NCBI RefSeq assembly: GCF_001463745.1 | Contig: NZ_BBWJ01000032.1 | Span: 124,001 to 188,000 of the forward strand | DNA length: 64,000 nucleotides | Direction: 5' to 3' | Origin: Aureimonas sp. AU22 | Lineage (GTDB): Bacteria > Pseudomonadota > Alphaproteobacteria > Rhizobiales > Rhizobiaceae | In this document: positions 7,332 to 16,312 of the stretch, in pieces | How the letters are laid out: each line of letters opens with the position of its first letter | Numbering within the stretch: the stretch's first letter is position 1 | The notes under the pieces: generated by a model | What the model saw: the letters and a program-made list of their open reading frames with translations, nothing else | Told to the model about the DNA's origin: nothing | The model's database searches: none | Position numbers and translations under genes: made by a program

Positions 7332-7943
7332 ATGCCACTCCAGAACCGCGTGAACCCGTTCGGCAAGATTGTCGCCGTGGCCGCCAAGGGCGATCTCATG
7401 GGCAATCGCGGCTGTCTGCACAACGACCGCCGCGAGGTCGTGCGCAACTATCGCAGCAAGGCGTGGATCGCCTGCGTGACGTCGTGGCCGGGTGTCCGGC
7501 GCCAGCTCATGACGCCCGGCAGCTACACCGAATTGTTCTTCCGCGATGAGGCGACAGCATTGTCGGCCGGGCACCGCCCATGCGCCGAATGCCGACGCGA
7601 CCGCTTCCGCGCTTTCCAGGCAGCATGGGTCCGCGCTGGTCTGTCGGGCGAGCCGCCGCGCGTCACGGTGATGGACGACCGTCTGCACCGGGAGCGTTCG
7701 GAGACCGAATGCCCCATCGTCGATACCGTTGCGGAGCCTGATGGCGTCATCCTCTCGCCGGTCGGCTCTGCGGATTGCTTCCTCAAGTGGAAGGGCCGTC
7801 TGCATCGTTGGTCGTTCGATGGTTATGGGCCGGCCGCACCTCCGCCGAACGAGGCAATGCGCCGACTCACGCCCGTGAGCATCGCGGCGGTCTTGGCTGC
7901 CGGCTATGTTCCTGGCGTCCACATCTCCGTGGACGCGAGCTGA
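7332..7943 (+). CDS. Conserved hypothetical protein with CAECRRDR motif (203 aa)
   Basis: The protein starts MPLQNRVNPFGKIVAVAAKG, a start I associate with an uncharacterised family widespread in alphaproteobacteria. It contains CLHND, then TELFFRDEATALSAGHRPCA leading directly into a CAECRRDRF segment that could bind metal, and an IVDTVAEPDGVILSP stretch. It has no signal peptide or membrane segment. The fold looks soluble and mixed alpha/beta. It is a lone gene between the integrase module and the restriction cluster. The function is unknown, and a nucleic-acid-linked role is only a guess from the Cys/His/Arg-rich motif. Confidence 0.7.
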   Translation: MPLQNRVNPFGKIVAVAAKGDLMGNRGCLHNDRREVVRNYRSKAWIACVTSWPGVRRQLMTPGSYTELFFRDEATALSAGHRPCAECRRDRFRAFQAAWVRAGLSGEPPRVTVMDDRLHRERSETECPIVDTVAEPDGVILSPVGSADCFLKWKGRLHRWSFDGYGPAAPPPNEAMRRLTPVSIAAVLAAGYVPGVHISVDAS

Positions 7944-7973
7944 CACCGTGACGGAGAAGGCGCCGACGCTCCT

Positions 7974-8282
7974 TCAGTAGCAGCGTGTGACGTTGCCGTC
8001 CTGAATGCAGGTGAGCTTAGCCGGTGGAGGAGGGTTGAGGCCCTGGGCCATCATGGCAACGCCATCGGTGACCATTTTCTGCCGCCGCTGCTGCTCGACC
8101 TGAACCGCCACAGGCTTGAGTTGGCTCATGCAATAGTCGTGATAGCGCGTGCCTGGACCATGTCCGCCGCCCGTGCAGACCTCCAGCGTTCGTTTGGTTG
8201 CCGCTTCCTCGACCGTTTGGCACCCGGCCAGGGCGGCAGTCAACGGCAAGGCGAGAACGAGGACGTATGGTCTGCGGATCAT
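7974..8282 (-). CDS. Small putative lipoprotein (102 aa)
   Basis: I chose the ATG at 8282 because GGAG lies about nine bases upstream and the N-terminus is then a clean lipoprotein signal (MIRRPYVLVLALPLTAALAG, Cys at position 21). The frame extending to 8333 adds an unlikely leader. The mature part is short and contains three further cysteines (VCTGG, YCMSQ and the CIQ..VTRCY end), so disulfides in the periplasm are possible. It lies downstream of the 280-aa gene on the same strand, 51 bp away, and may share its transcript. I recognise no domain. Confidence 0.6.
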   Translation of the reverse strand: MIRRPYVLVLALPLTAALAGCQTVEEAATKRTLEVCTGGGHGPGTRYHDYCMSQLKPVAVQVEQQRRQKMVTDGVAMMAQGLNPPPPAKLTCIQDGNVTRCY

Positions 8283-8333
8283 CGGCGCGAACTCCAAAAG
8301 CACAACGAAAACATGTCGGTATGTCGCGCGCAA

Positions 8334-9176
8334 TTATCTGAAGCAGCCGAGCAGACGACGGAGGAGGGAGGCAGGCTTAGGGTTCGCCGAGGCCCCACCG
8401 CCGCCGTTGTCGTTGGCGTCACCGACCGGTTCGTCCGTCATCGGATCGGGGTGGCTTGTGGAAGGGGTATTCCTCTCCGCGCCGGTGAGGAAACTCGTGT
8501 CCCATCGCGACGCTCCCGTCTTGGCGGCCTCCGCGAGCGTCGCTCTCGCGTCGGGATGAGCAACCAACAGGAACACGACGTGCTTCGTGCGGAACGCCCA
8601 GAGCGACGCGTCCGGAGCGACGGCGCGAAGCCGCTCGACGCAGGCCGAGACGAACGCCTCCCTCTCGACGCGGGGAAAGTGCTGGTAGATCAGGACGGAC
8701 TTACCGGTCTCGTAGAAGGCGCGGATCTCGTCGAGAAAAACGTACTTCGACGAGTTCTTCCGGCCGGCCCGCAGCGAGGGGACCTCCAGCCCGTTGTCGG
8801 GGTCGAAAAACACGAGGTCGGTGTCCGCAAAGGCGACACGGCAGGCGTCCATGTAGGCCTGTCGCTCGTCGGCGTCGTCGCTGAGCGATCCGTTAAGGTA
8901 GCGCGCGCCGGGGATCGCGCCGCTCTCCTCGATCGTCTCCAACCGTCGCCGGTCGGGGTCGGCCGCCGCTTGCGCCAGAATGTCGAACAGCGCCGGGTCG
9001 AAGGCGCGGTGCTTCTCTGGCTGGGCAAGGTAGGCGAGCTTGTTACCGTCCGTAGTGCCGTCCGACGGGGTGAGCATCCAGCATACGCCAATGCGGTTGG
9101 CGCCGTCTGCCGCCAGGGCTCGCAATAGGGCGTACTTCCGGTAGTCGCTGATGTCGCCGACGTACTGCTCTTTCAT
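8334..9176 (-). CDS. Conserved hypothetical protein (280 aa) with FFDPDNGLE motif
   Basis: I chose the start at 9176 because GAGG lies about six bases upstream and homologues as I know them begin with a (M)K/REQYVGDISDYRKYALLR-type sequence. The listed frame to 9212 adds twelve residues. The protein is soluble. Landmarks are the conserved N-terminus, GVCWMLTPSDGTTDGNK, then DLVFFDPDNGLEVPS, KYVFLDEI and VLIYQHFPR, ending in a low-complexity GGGGASANP tail. The DPDNGL strand-loop followed by 'YQHFPR' looks like an enzyme active site, perhaps of a methyltransferase- or nuclease-like Rossmann fold. That is inference. It lies divergently from the XRE regulator of the restriction operon and may be part of that defence cluster. 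Confidence 0.7.
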   Translation of the reverse strand: MKEQYVGDISDYRKYALLRALAADGANRIGVCWMLTPSDGTTDGNKLAYLAQPEKHRAFDPALFDILAQAAADPDRRRLETIEESGAIPGARYLNGSLSDDADERQAYMDACRVAFADTDLVFFDPDNGLEVPSLRAGRKNSSKYVFLDEIRAFYETGKSVLIYQHFPRVEREAFVSACVERLRAVAPDASLWAFRTKHVVFLLVAHPDARATLAEAAKTGASRWDTSFLTGAERNTPSTSHPDPMTDEPVGDANDNGGGGASANPKPASLLRRLLGCFR

Positions 9177-9219
9177 GGCTGCCTCGAATCGAACCGATCG
9201 TGGCAGCACCATGAGCGAA

Positions 9220-9250
9220 TACCCGAATTTGGGGTACTCTAAATTGGGGT
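9220..9250. promoter_or_regulatory. Probable operator between the divergent 280-aa gene and the XRE gene
   Basis: The dyad TACCC-N7-GGGTA (9220-9236) is followed by near-direct repeats AATTTGGGGT (9226-9235) and AAATTGGGGT (9241-9250) spaced 15 bp apart. Symmetric, repeated boxes upstream of a small XRE protein and restriction genes are typical of C-protein autoregulation. Binding is not shown. Confidence 0.4.
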
Positions 9251-9286
9251 TTCAATTGCGCGCTGGTCTCCAACCGGCACAGCGAC

Positions 9287-9526
9287 GTGACATCCCTTCG
9301 TTCCAATCTCTATCGCCGCATTATCGAACGGCTCGTGCAAGCGCGGAGGGACGCTGGGATCACACAGGCTGAGCTTGGAGAGCGGATCGGCCAGCGTCAG
9401 ACCTTCGTATCAAAGGTCGAGTTGCTGGAGCGACGAATCGACGTGGCTGAGTTTATCAGCGTTTGCAGAGCGATTGGCGCAGATCCAAACGTGCTGATTG
9501 CAGCGGCCGAAAACGACACCCTTTAG
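9287..9526 (+). CDS. XRE-family transcriptional regulator, C-protein-like (79 aa)
   Basis: This is a single Cro/C1-type HTH domain. LVQARRDAGITQAELGERIG has the classical ..R...G.TQ.EL.. pattern, the recognition helix is QTFVSKVELLERRI, and a closing helix (AEFISVCRAIGADPNVLI) completes the five-helix fold. The GTG at 9287 is the start used. At 79 aa it is the size of the controller (C) proteins that time expression of restriction-modification operons. It lies 57 bp upstream of hsdM on the same strand and has a repeated operator-like sequence upstream. A C-protein role is inferred from context, and a simple autorepressor is the alternative. Confidence 0.8.
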   Translation: MTSLRSNLYRRIIERLVQARRDAGITQAELGERIGQRQTFVSKVELLERRIDVAEFISVCRAIGADPNVLIAAAENDTL

Positions 9527-9583
9527 TGCGCTGCCGAGTCTCCGACATTGGCGTATGCCATGAGGCCGTCGTAGAAGGCCCTC

Positions 9584-11950
9584 ATGAACATAAGCCAATT
9601 CATCTGGAACATCGCCGACGACGTGCTACGCGGCGTCTACACCCGCGGGAAGTACCGCGACATTATCCTGCCGATGACGGTCATTCGTCGGCTCGACGCC
9701 GTGCTCGAGGCGACGAAGCCTGCGGTGCTGGCCCGCAAAGTGGAGCTCGACGCGCTCGACCTGCCGCCCGCCGCTCAGGAGCCGGCGTTAAACAAGGCGG
9801 CGGCGCAGGCTTTCCACAACGGATCGCCCTTTACGCTGAAGCAGTTGCTTTCACGCCCGAACCCGGCGACGCAGAGGGCGGACTTCGAAAGTTATCTCGA
9901 CGGCTTTTCGGCCAATGTCCGCGAGATCATCGAGCAATTCGGCTTTCGCAAGCAGCTCGACACGCTGGAGCGCGCCGCAATCCTCCACGCCCTGTTGGAG
10001 AAGTTCTGCGATGATCGGGTGAACCTGTCGCCCGCTCCGGTCCGCGATGACGATGGCCGCATCCGCCTGCCCGCGATGGACAATCACGCGATGGGCACGC
10101 TGTTCGAGGAACTGCTTCGCAAGTTCAACGAAGAGAATAACGAGGAAGCGGGGGAGCACTTCACGCCGCGCGACGTCATCGAACTGATGGCGGAACTGGT
10201 GTTCCGTCCCGTCGCCGACCGAATCGGAGATAGCACCTATCTGCTCTATGACGATGCCTGCGGCACCGGCGGGATGCTAACGGTTGGCGAAGCCAAGCTG
10301 GCGCGCCTTGCCGCAGGTGCGGGCAAGGCGGCGGAAATTCATCTCTATGGCCAAGAGAGCAATCCCGAGACCTACGCCATCTGCAAGGCCGACCTGCTAA
10401 TCAAGGGCGAGGGTGCAGAGGCACGCAACATCGCACCGAACTCCACCTTGTCCGCCGACGCACATGGCCGTCAGGGGCTGCGCTTCGATTTCATGATGGC
10501 CAACCCGCCGTTCGGAAAGACCTGGAAGGTCGATCTCGCTGCGATGGGCGGCAAGGCAGGGGCGCTCGATCCTCGCTTTGTGGTCAAGCATCCCGGCCTT
10601 GAGGGAGACGACAAGCAGCTTCGCCTGTTCCCGCGCGTGTCGGACGGGCAGCTTCTGTTTCTTGTCAACAAGCTGAGCAAGATGAAGGATACGCCGCTCG
10701 GCAGCCGCATCGCCGACATTCACAACGGCTCCGCCCTGTTCACCGGCGAGGCGGGTTCAGGCGAAAGCAATGTCCGCCGCTGGATCATCGAGAATGACTG
10801 GCTGGAAGCGATCGTCGCGCTGCCGCTCAACATCTTCTATAACACCGGCATCGCGACCTATGTCTGGGTGCTGAGCAATCGCAAGGCCGAGCGTCGCAAG
10901 GGTAAGGTCCAGTTGATCGACGCGACCGGTTTGTTCCGGCCGCTCCGCCGCAACCTTGGCAAGCGCAATTGCGAGATGACGCCTGAGCATATCCAGGCGG
11001 TGCTCAATGCCTATGAGGCAATGGAACCGAGCGACACCTCGGTCGTGCTGCCCAACAGCGCGTTCGGCTACTGGAAGATCGTCGTCGAACGACCGCTGAG
11101 GCTGCGTTCGCGTTTCACGCGCGAGGCGATCGATGCGTTGCGTTTTCAAAGCGGCCACCGTTCTTTGCGCCAGGCGCTGCACGCCGAGTTCGGTGATGCC
11201 CTGTTCGATGATTTCGCCAGCGTGGCGGAACGTCTGAAAGCCCATCTCGATCCGCCCGAGGCGGAAATGGAAGAGGCAGCGGAGAGCGAGGACGAGGCCA
11301 GTGCGGAGGGCGAGGAGGTCGCCGCCGAAGCCGAGGACACCACGCCGAAGTTGCCGCGCAAGACGGTGAAGAAGCTTCTCGATCCAGCCACCTGGGTGCG
11401 CGACCGCCGCTTGCACCGCGCCGCCGAACGGCTGATGGCGGTGATCGGCGATGCCGAGCATGACGATTACGCCGTGTTCGAGGCGAAGGTGACGGGCGCG
11501 ATTAGAGCCGAGCGATTGGTGATGAAACCCGCCGAGGCGCGGATGATCGCAAGAGCGATGAGCTGGCGCGCAGCTGATGCCAGGCCGATCGTGAAATCCG
11601 CATCGAAGAAAGTAGCCGATCCGCGCGGCGGGTTTTTCACAGCGACCGTGAAGGGCAAAGCGGCGATCGTCGTCTATGAGCCTGACAAGGCTCTGTCGGA
11701 TACTGAGATCGTTGCGTTCGACGAGCCCGGCGGGATCGAGGCGTTCTTCGAGCGCGAAGTGCTGCCGCATGCGGACGATGCCTGGATCGACCGCGAAAAA
11801 ACTAGGATCGGCTATGAAGTCTCGTTCGCGCGGCATTTCTACAAGCCCAAGCCGCCGCGCCCACTGGCCGAGATTAAGGCTGAGATCGACGCTCTGGAGC
11901 ACCAGACCCAGGCGCTGCTTGATGCAGTGCTGGTCGAGGCGGACGCATGA
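9584..11950 (+). CDS. hsdM: Type I restriction-modification DNA methyltransferase subunit HsdM (788 aa)
   Basis: The N-terminal helical HsdM domain (FIWNIADDVLRG, ILPMTVIRRLDA) spans about 1-165. An N6-adenine methyltransferase core follows: AdoMet motif I DDACGTGG near 223 and catalytic motif IV NPPF near 307. The usual length is about 500-550 aa. Here an acidic linker (EEAAESEDEASAEGEE) at about 560-590 leads into roughly 190 extra residues containing KTVKKLLDPATWVRDRRLHR and a conserved-looking FFEREVLPH / RHFYKPKPPRPL end. It methylates the recognition sequence chosen by HsdS. The stop overlaps the hsdS start (ATGA), which indicates translational coupling. Confidence 0.95.
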   Translation: MNISQFIWNIADDVLRGVYTRGKYRDIILPMTVIRRLDAVLEATKPAVLARKVELDALDLPPAAQEPALNKAAAQAFHNGSPFTLKQLLSRPNPATQRADFESYLDGFSANVREIIEQFGFRKQLDTLERAAILHALLEKFCDDRVNLSPAPVRDDDGRIRLPAMDNHAMGTLFEELLRKFNEENNEEAGEHFTPRDVIELMAELVFRPVADRIGDSTYLLYDDACGTGGMLTVGEAKLARLAAGAGKAAEIHLYGQESNPETYAICKADLLIKGEGAEARNIAPNSTLSADAHGRQGLRFDFMMANPPFGKTWKVDLAAMGGKAGALDPRFVVKHPGLEGDDKQLRLFPRVSDGQLLFLVNKLSKMKDTPLGSRIADIHNGSALFTGEAGSGESNVRRWIIENDWLEAIVALPLNIFYNTGIATYVWVLSNRKAERRKGKVQLIDATGLFRPLRRNLGKRNCEMTPEHIQAVLNAYEAMEPSDTSVVLPNSAFGYWKIVVERPLRLRSRFTREAIDALRFQSGHRSLRQALHAEFGDALFDDFASVAERLKAHLDPPEAEMEEAAESEDEASAEGEEVAAEAEDTTPKLPRKTVKKLLDPATWVRDRRLHRAAERLMAVIGDAEHDDYAVFEAKVTGAIRAERLVMKPAEARMIARAMSWRAADARPIVKSASKKVADPRGGFFTATVKGKAAIVVYEPDKALSDTEIVAFDEPGGIEAFFEREVLPHADDAWIDREKTRIGYEVSFARHFYKPKPPRPLAEIKAEIDALEHQTQALLDAVLVEADA

Positions 11951-13299
11951 CCACGGCGTTGAACCCCTATCCCGAGTATCGCGACAGTGGCGTCGATTGG
12001 CTGCCGAAAGTGCCAGCGCATTGGGGCTTCGTCCGCAATGGGCGCCTATTTGCCGAGCGCAACGAGACCGGGTTTCCTGATTTGCCGATCTTGGAGGTCT
12101 CGCTGCGGACAGGTGTCCGGGTCCGCGACATGGACGGCGGGCGCAAGCAGCAGTTGGCCGACCGGGCCAAATACAAACGCGCTACCGAGGGCGATATCGC
12201 CTATAACATCATGCGGATGTGGCAGGGCGCGGTGGGCATTGCTCCCTGCGACGGACTGATCAGCCCCGCCTATGTCGTCGCCCGACCGCTCGATGATATC
12301 GACCCCCGCTTCTACACCTACTTGTTCCGAACGACCGCCTATATGCGCCAGGTCGATTTCGCCTCTCGCGGGATCGTGCCCGACCGCAATCGCCTTTATT
12401 GGCAGTATTTTAAGCCGCTGTTGTCGCCAGCGCCCCCGCCCACGGAGCAGCGGCGGATCGCCGATTTCCTTGACGCCTATACCGCCCAAGTCCACCGCCT
12501 CATCGCCGCCAAACGCCGCATCAGGAGCCTTCTGGTGGAGCGGCGTCAGGCTATAACCCGTGGTCTGGTTTTTTGCGGTATCGATGAACAGTCCGCACTC
12601 GTCGACTCGGGTGTAGATTGGGTTGGACTGGCTCCTGAGGCGTGGACAAGGGTCCATTTAGGGTCAGCCGCCAACATCATTCCCGGATATCCCTTTGACG
12701 CGAGGCTATTCGGTTCAGAGGATGGCGCACCGCTGATCAGGATTCGCGATCTTTTGCGCGGGCACACATTCCTCCGCGTTGGTGGCCAAGTCCCGGACGG
12801 CGCATGGGTGCGTGATGGCGACCTTCTTGTTGGGATGGACGGCGACTTCAATTCAGTGATCTGGGGCGGCGGCGAAGCAGCCCTGAATCAACGCTTATGC
12901 TGTCTGCGCCCCGGCTCACGTCTAACCACATCCTATCTCGCGCTCGTGCTGCCGTTCGCACTTCGATATATCAATGACCTCACCTTCTCGACGACGGTGA
13001 AGCACCTATCGACCTCTGACCTTAGGCGGTTGCGGTTTCCTGTGCCTGAAGTTGAGGAACAGGCAGCCATTGTTGCTGCGGTAGATGAGCGGACCAAAGA
13101 TTTGAACTTTGCTCTGAGCCGCGTCGAAACTGAAATCGACCTCATCCTTGAGTACCGCGACAGCCTCACCGCCGCCGTCGTCACGGGAAGGCTCGATGTG
13201 CGCGATGCCACGATCCCGACCGTCGAAGGCGACGACTTCGCCGATGATATGGCAACCGACGACGAAGACATGGAGTATGCGCTCGATGCGGTCGACTGA
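11947..13299 (+). CDS. hsdS: Type I restriction-modification specificity subunit HsdS (450 aa)
   Basis: The ATG overlaps the hsdM stop. The protein has the duplicated HsdS layout. The first target-recognition domain begins with YRDSGVDWLPKVPAHWGFVR, followed by a conserved helical spacer (PPPTEQRRIADFLDAYTAQV). The second begins with LVDSGVDWVGLAPEAW, followed by the second spacer (EVEEQAAIVAAVDERTKDL). The length is normal for a complete two-domain HsdS, and no inverted repeats that would allow shuffling were seen. It reads a bipartite DNA target for both methylation and cleavage. An acidic C-terminal tail (DDFADDMATDDEDME) ends inside the hsdR start region. Confidence 0.95.
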   Translation: MTTALNPYPEYRDSGVDWLPKVPAHWGFVRNGRLFAERNETGFPDLPILEVSLRTGVRVRDMDGGRKQQLADRAKYKRATEGDIAYNIMRMWQGAVGIAPCDGLISPAYVVARPLDDIDPRFYTYLFRTTAYMRQVDFASRGIVPDRNRLYWQYFKPLLSPAPPPTEQRRIADFLDAYTAQVHRLIAAKRRIRSLLVERRQAITRGLVFCGIDEQSALVDSGVDWVGLAPEAWTRVHLGSAANIIPGYPFDARLFGSEDGAPLIRIRDLLRGHTFLRVGGQVPDGAWVRDGDLLVGMDGDFNSVIWGGGEAALNQRLCCLRPGSRLTTSYLALVLPFALRYINDLTFSTTVKHLSTSDLRRLRFPVPEVEEQAAIVAAVDERTKDLNFALSRVETEIDLILEYRDSLTAAVVTGRLDVRDATIPTVEGDDFADDMATDDEDMEYALDAVD

Positions 13300-16200
13300 T
13301 GTGAGCGAGAGCGGACTGGAGGCGCTGATAGTCGCCGGGCTAACCGGCGCTCCGGCCCCGGTCGCGGGCACCCCGACCAGCGGCGCCGAAGAGCGCGCCC
13401 CTTTCGCCGGTCCCGACGACTATATCGAGGGTCATCGCGACGATTTCGACCGCGCTCATGCGCTCGACCTCGTCCAGCTCACTTCCTTCCTCCGCGCAAC
13501 ACAGCCTGAGCTGGTCGCCCTGCTGTCACTCGATGCCGACATGCCGCAGCGCCGCGCATTCCTTGCCCGCGTCCGCGACGAGATCACCAATCGCGGAATC
13601 ATCGACGTGCTACGCTCGGGCGTCCGCCACGGCCCGCACGCGGTGACGCTCTATTTCCCACTGCCGTCGCCTGGCAACCCGCAAGCCGCCATCCGTTTCG
13701 GCCGGAATCGCTTTTCGGTCACGCGCCAGCTCGGCTATTCGCTCGATAACGCGCGCCGCGCGCTCGATCTTGCGCTGTTCGTCAACGGGCTGCCGCTCGC
13801 CACATTCGAGCTTAAGAACTCGCTGACCGGCCAAACCGCCGCCCATGCCGAGGCGCAATACAAGACCGACCGTGACGCTAAGGAATTGATCTTTCGCCCT
13901 ACCCGCTGCGCCGTCCATTTCGCGATGGACGATCGCGAGGTGCGGATGTGCACCGCGCTCGCCGGGCAGAAGAGCTGGTTCCTGCCGTTCAACAAGGGCC
14001 ACAACGACGGCGCGGGCAACCCGCCCAACTCAGACGGCATCCGCACTGACTATCTGTGGCGTGAGGTGCTGGCCAAGCGCAGCTTGAGCGACATCATCGA
14101 AAACTTTGCTGGCATCGTCGAGGAGCGCGACGCGCGCGGCCGCATCGTGGCGCGAAAGCCGATCTTCCCGCGCTATCACCAGCTCGATGTGGTGCGCGCG
14201 CTTTGCGCGAATGCGTCGGCGAATGGCGCAGGGCGGCGCTATCTGATTCAGCACTCGGCAGGCTCCGGCAAGTCGAACTCGATCGCTTGGACAGTCCACA
14301 AGCTGGTCGGGCTCGAAGTCAGCGGCGTTCCCGTGTTTGATACGGTAATCGTCGTCACCGACCGGCAGGTGCTCGACAAGAATCTGAAGGACACCATTGG
14401 CGGCTTTGCCCAGACGGCGCGATTGATGGGCCATGCCGAACGATCCGGCGATCTGCGCGACTTCATCGAAAGCGGCAAGAAGATCGTCGTCACTACCGTC
14501 CAGAAGTTCCCGTTCATCCTAGACGATATAGGCTCGGTCCATCGCGGCCGCCGCTTCGCCATCGTCATAGACGAAGCGCATTCGAGCCAAGGCGGTCGCG
14601 CGGCGGGTGCGCTGAACACGGCGCTCGGCGGCACGGAGATCGACGAAGAAGCGACGACCGAGGATCGCATACTGGCGGTGATCGAAGGTCGCCGGATGCT
14701 CGACAATGCGAGCTATCTCGCGTTCACCGCAACGCCCAAGAACAAGACTCTGCAGCTTTTCGGCGAGCGCTATGAGCAGGACGGCGAGGTGAAGCACTGC
14801 CCTTTCCACCTCTATTCGATGAAGCAAGCGATCGATGAGGGGTTCATCCTGGACGTGCTGGCAAATTACACGCCGGTATCGAGTTGGTATCGCCTCGCGA
14901 AAACGATTGGGGACGACCCCAACGTCGACGTGTCGCGCACGCTGAAAACGTTGCGCCGCTACGTCGAAGGGCATGACCACGCCATTGCCACCAAGGCCGG
15001 AATAATCGTCGACCACTTCCTCGACCAAGTAAGCGCGCGCAAAAAGGTTAGTGGTGAGGCGCGCGCCATGGTTGCGACTGACGGTATCGAACGCGCGATT
15101 GAATATTGGCGGGCGATCAACGCAGCGCTCGCCCAACGCGGATCACCCTACAAGGCGATGGTCGCTTTTTCGGGCGCAGTCGATGATGCTGGGGAGCAGC
15201 GGACGGAAGCGTCGTTCAATGGTTTTCCCAGTAGCGAGCTGGAGGACAAGTTCGACGCCGATCCCTATCGGTTCCTCGTTGTCGCGGACAAATATCTGAC
15301 CGGGTTCGATCAGCCCAAGCTGTTCGCGATGTACGTCGACAAGACGATCGCAGGCGTCAAAGCCGTGCAGGCCTTGTCGCGGCTGAACCGTGCACGGCCC
15401 GGCAAAAGCGAGCCCGTGGTGCTGGACTTCCGCAACGATCCGGCAGTGGTCGAGGCGGCGTTCTCCGACTTCTACCGCGCCACTATCCTGTCGGGTGAGA
15501 CTGATCCCAACATGCTGCACGATCTGAAGCGCGGGCTCGATGACGCTGAAGTCTATACCGCGGAGGATGTCGAAGCTGTTGTCTCCTTGTTCCTTGCCGC
15601 GGCACCGCGAGAGCGCCTCGACCCGATTCTCGACGCCTGTTCGACGCGCTACGAGGCGCAGACTGAGGCCGAGCAAATCGCGTTCAAAGGCGCTGCTAAG
15701 GCGTTCGTCCGCAACTACGCTTTTCTCGGCACGATCTTGCCTTACGCCGTTCCGGAGTGGGAGAAGCTTTCTACACTCTTAGCACTCTTGCTTCCGAAAT
15801 TACCCAGCCCGGCCAGCGACGACGCACCGCTCGACGTGCTCGAGACCATCGACATGGAGAGCTACCGCGTCGAGATCGCAGCAGCGATGCAGATCGCACT
15901 AAACGACGCCAACGCGGAGATCGAGCCGGTGCCGACCGGGGCGGCGGGCGGCCCTCTAGAATCGGAAATAGATCAGCTCAGCTCCGTGGTCCGCGAATTC
16001 AACGAACGTTTCGGCACAACCGACTTTCGCGACCAGGACCGGGTTACCCGCTTTCTGTTTGAAGAGCTTCCCGAGAAGATCGGCGCGAATGGCCGCGTGC
16101 AGAACGCGCTGCGGAATAGCGATACGCAGAACGCTCGGATCGAGCACAACCGCGCTGTTGACGACGAGTTGCTCGGCCGCCTCGCGGACCACACCGACCT

Positions 16201-16312
16201 CTACGCACTCTACAACACTGATCAAGCGTTCAGAGTGTGGTTGCAAGAGCGCCTGTTTGCTGCTGCGACACAGACGAGTTCGCCAAGCATAACTAACCCG
16301 CCGCCAGCGTGA
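13286..16312 (+). CDS. hsdR: Type I restriction endonuclease subunit HsdR (about 1008 aa)
   Basis: The frame is open far into hsdS. I place the start at the ATG at 13286 (GGAG ten bases upstream, 14-bp overlap with hsdS). A GTG at 13301 is an alternative. The N-terminal PD-(D/E)xK nuclease is marked by ATFELKN, and the helicase motor by Walker A SAGSGKS near 326, DEAH near 429 and the FTATP motif. The ALSRLNRARPGK segment is the late helicase motif. A C-terminal helical domain for binding the MTase core runs to the end. It translocates and cuts DNA lacking HsdM/S methylation. All motifs appear intact, so the system is probably active. Confidence 0.95.
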   Translation: MRSTDVSESGLEALIVAGLTGAPAPVAGTPTSGAEERAPFAGPDDYIEGHRDDFDRAHALDLVQLTSFLRATQPELVALLSLDADMPQRRAFLARVRDEITNRGIIDVLRSGVRHGPHAVTLYFPLPSPGNPQAAIRFGRNRFSVTRQLGYSLDNARRALDLALFVNGLPLATFELKNSLTGQTAAHAEAQYKTDRDAKELIFRPTRCAVHFAMDDREVRMCTALAGQKSWFLPFNKGHNDGAGNPPNSDGIRTDYLWREVLAKRSLSDIIENFAGIVEERDARGRIVARKPIFPRYHQLDVVRALCANASANGAGRRYLIQHSAGSGKSNSIAWTVHKLVGLEVSGVPVFDTVIVVTDRQVLDKNLKDTIGGFAQTARLMGHAERSGDLRDFIESGKKIVVTTVQKFPFILDDIGSVHRGRRFAIVIDEAHSSQGGRAAGALNTALGGTEIDEEATTEDRILAVIEGRRMLDNASYLAFTATPKNKTLQLFGERYEQDGEVKHCPFHLYSMKQAIDEGFILDVLANYTPVSSWYRLAKTIGDDPNVDVSRTLKTLRRYVEGHDHAIATKAGIIVDHFLDQVSARKKVSGEARAMVATDGIERAIEYWRAINAALAQRGSPYKAMVAFSGAVDDAGEQRTEASFNGFPSSELEDKFDADPYRFLVVADKYLTGFDQPKLFAMYVDKTIAGVKAVQALSRLNRARPGKSEPVVLDFRNDPAVVEAAFSDFYRATILSGETDPNMLHDLKRGLDDAEVYTAEDVEAVVSLFLAAAPRERLDPILDACSTRYEAQTEAEQIAFKGAAKAFVRNYAFLGTILPYAVPEWEKLSTLLALLLPKLPSPASDDAPLDVLETIDMESYRVEIAAAMQIALNDANAEIEPVPTGAAGGPLESEIDQLSSVVREFNERFGTTDFRDQDRVTRFLFEELPEKIGANGRVQNALRNSDTQNARIEHNRAVDDELLGRLADHTDLYALYNTDQAFRVWLQERLFAAATQTSSPSITNPPPA

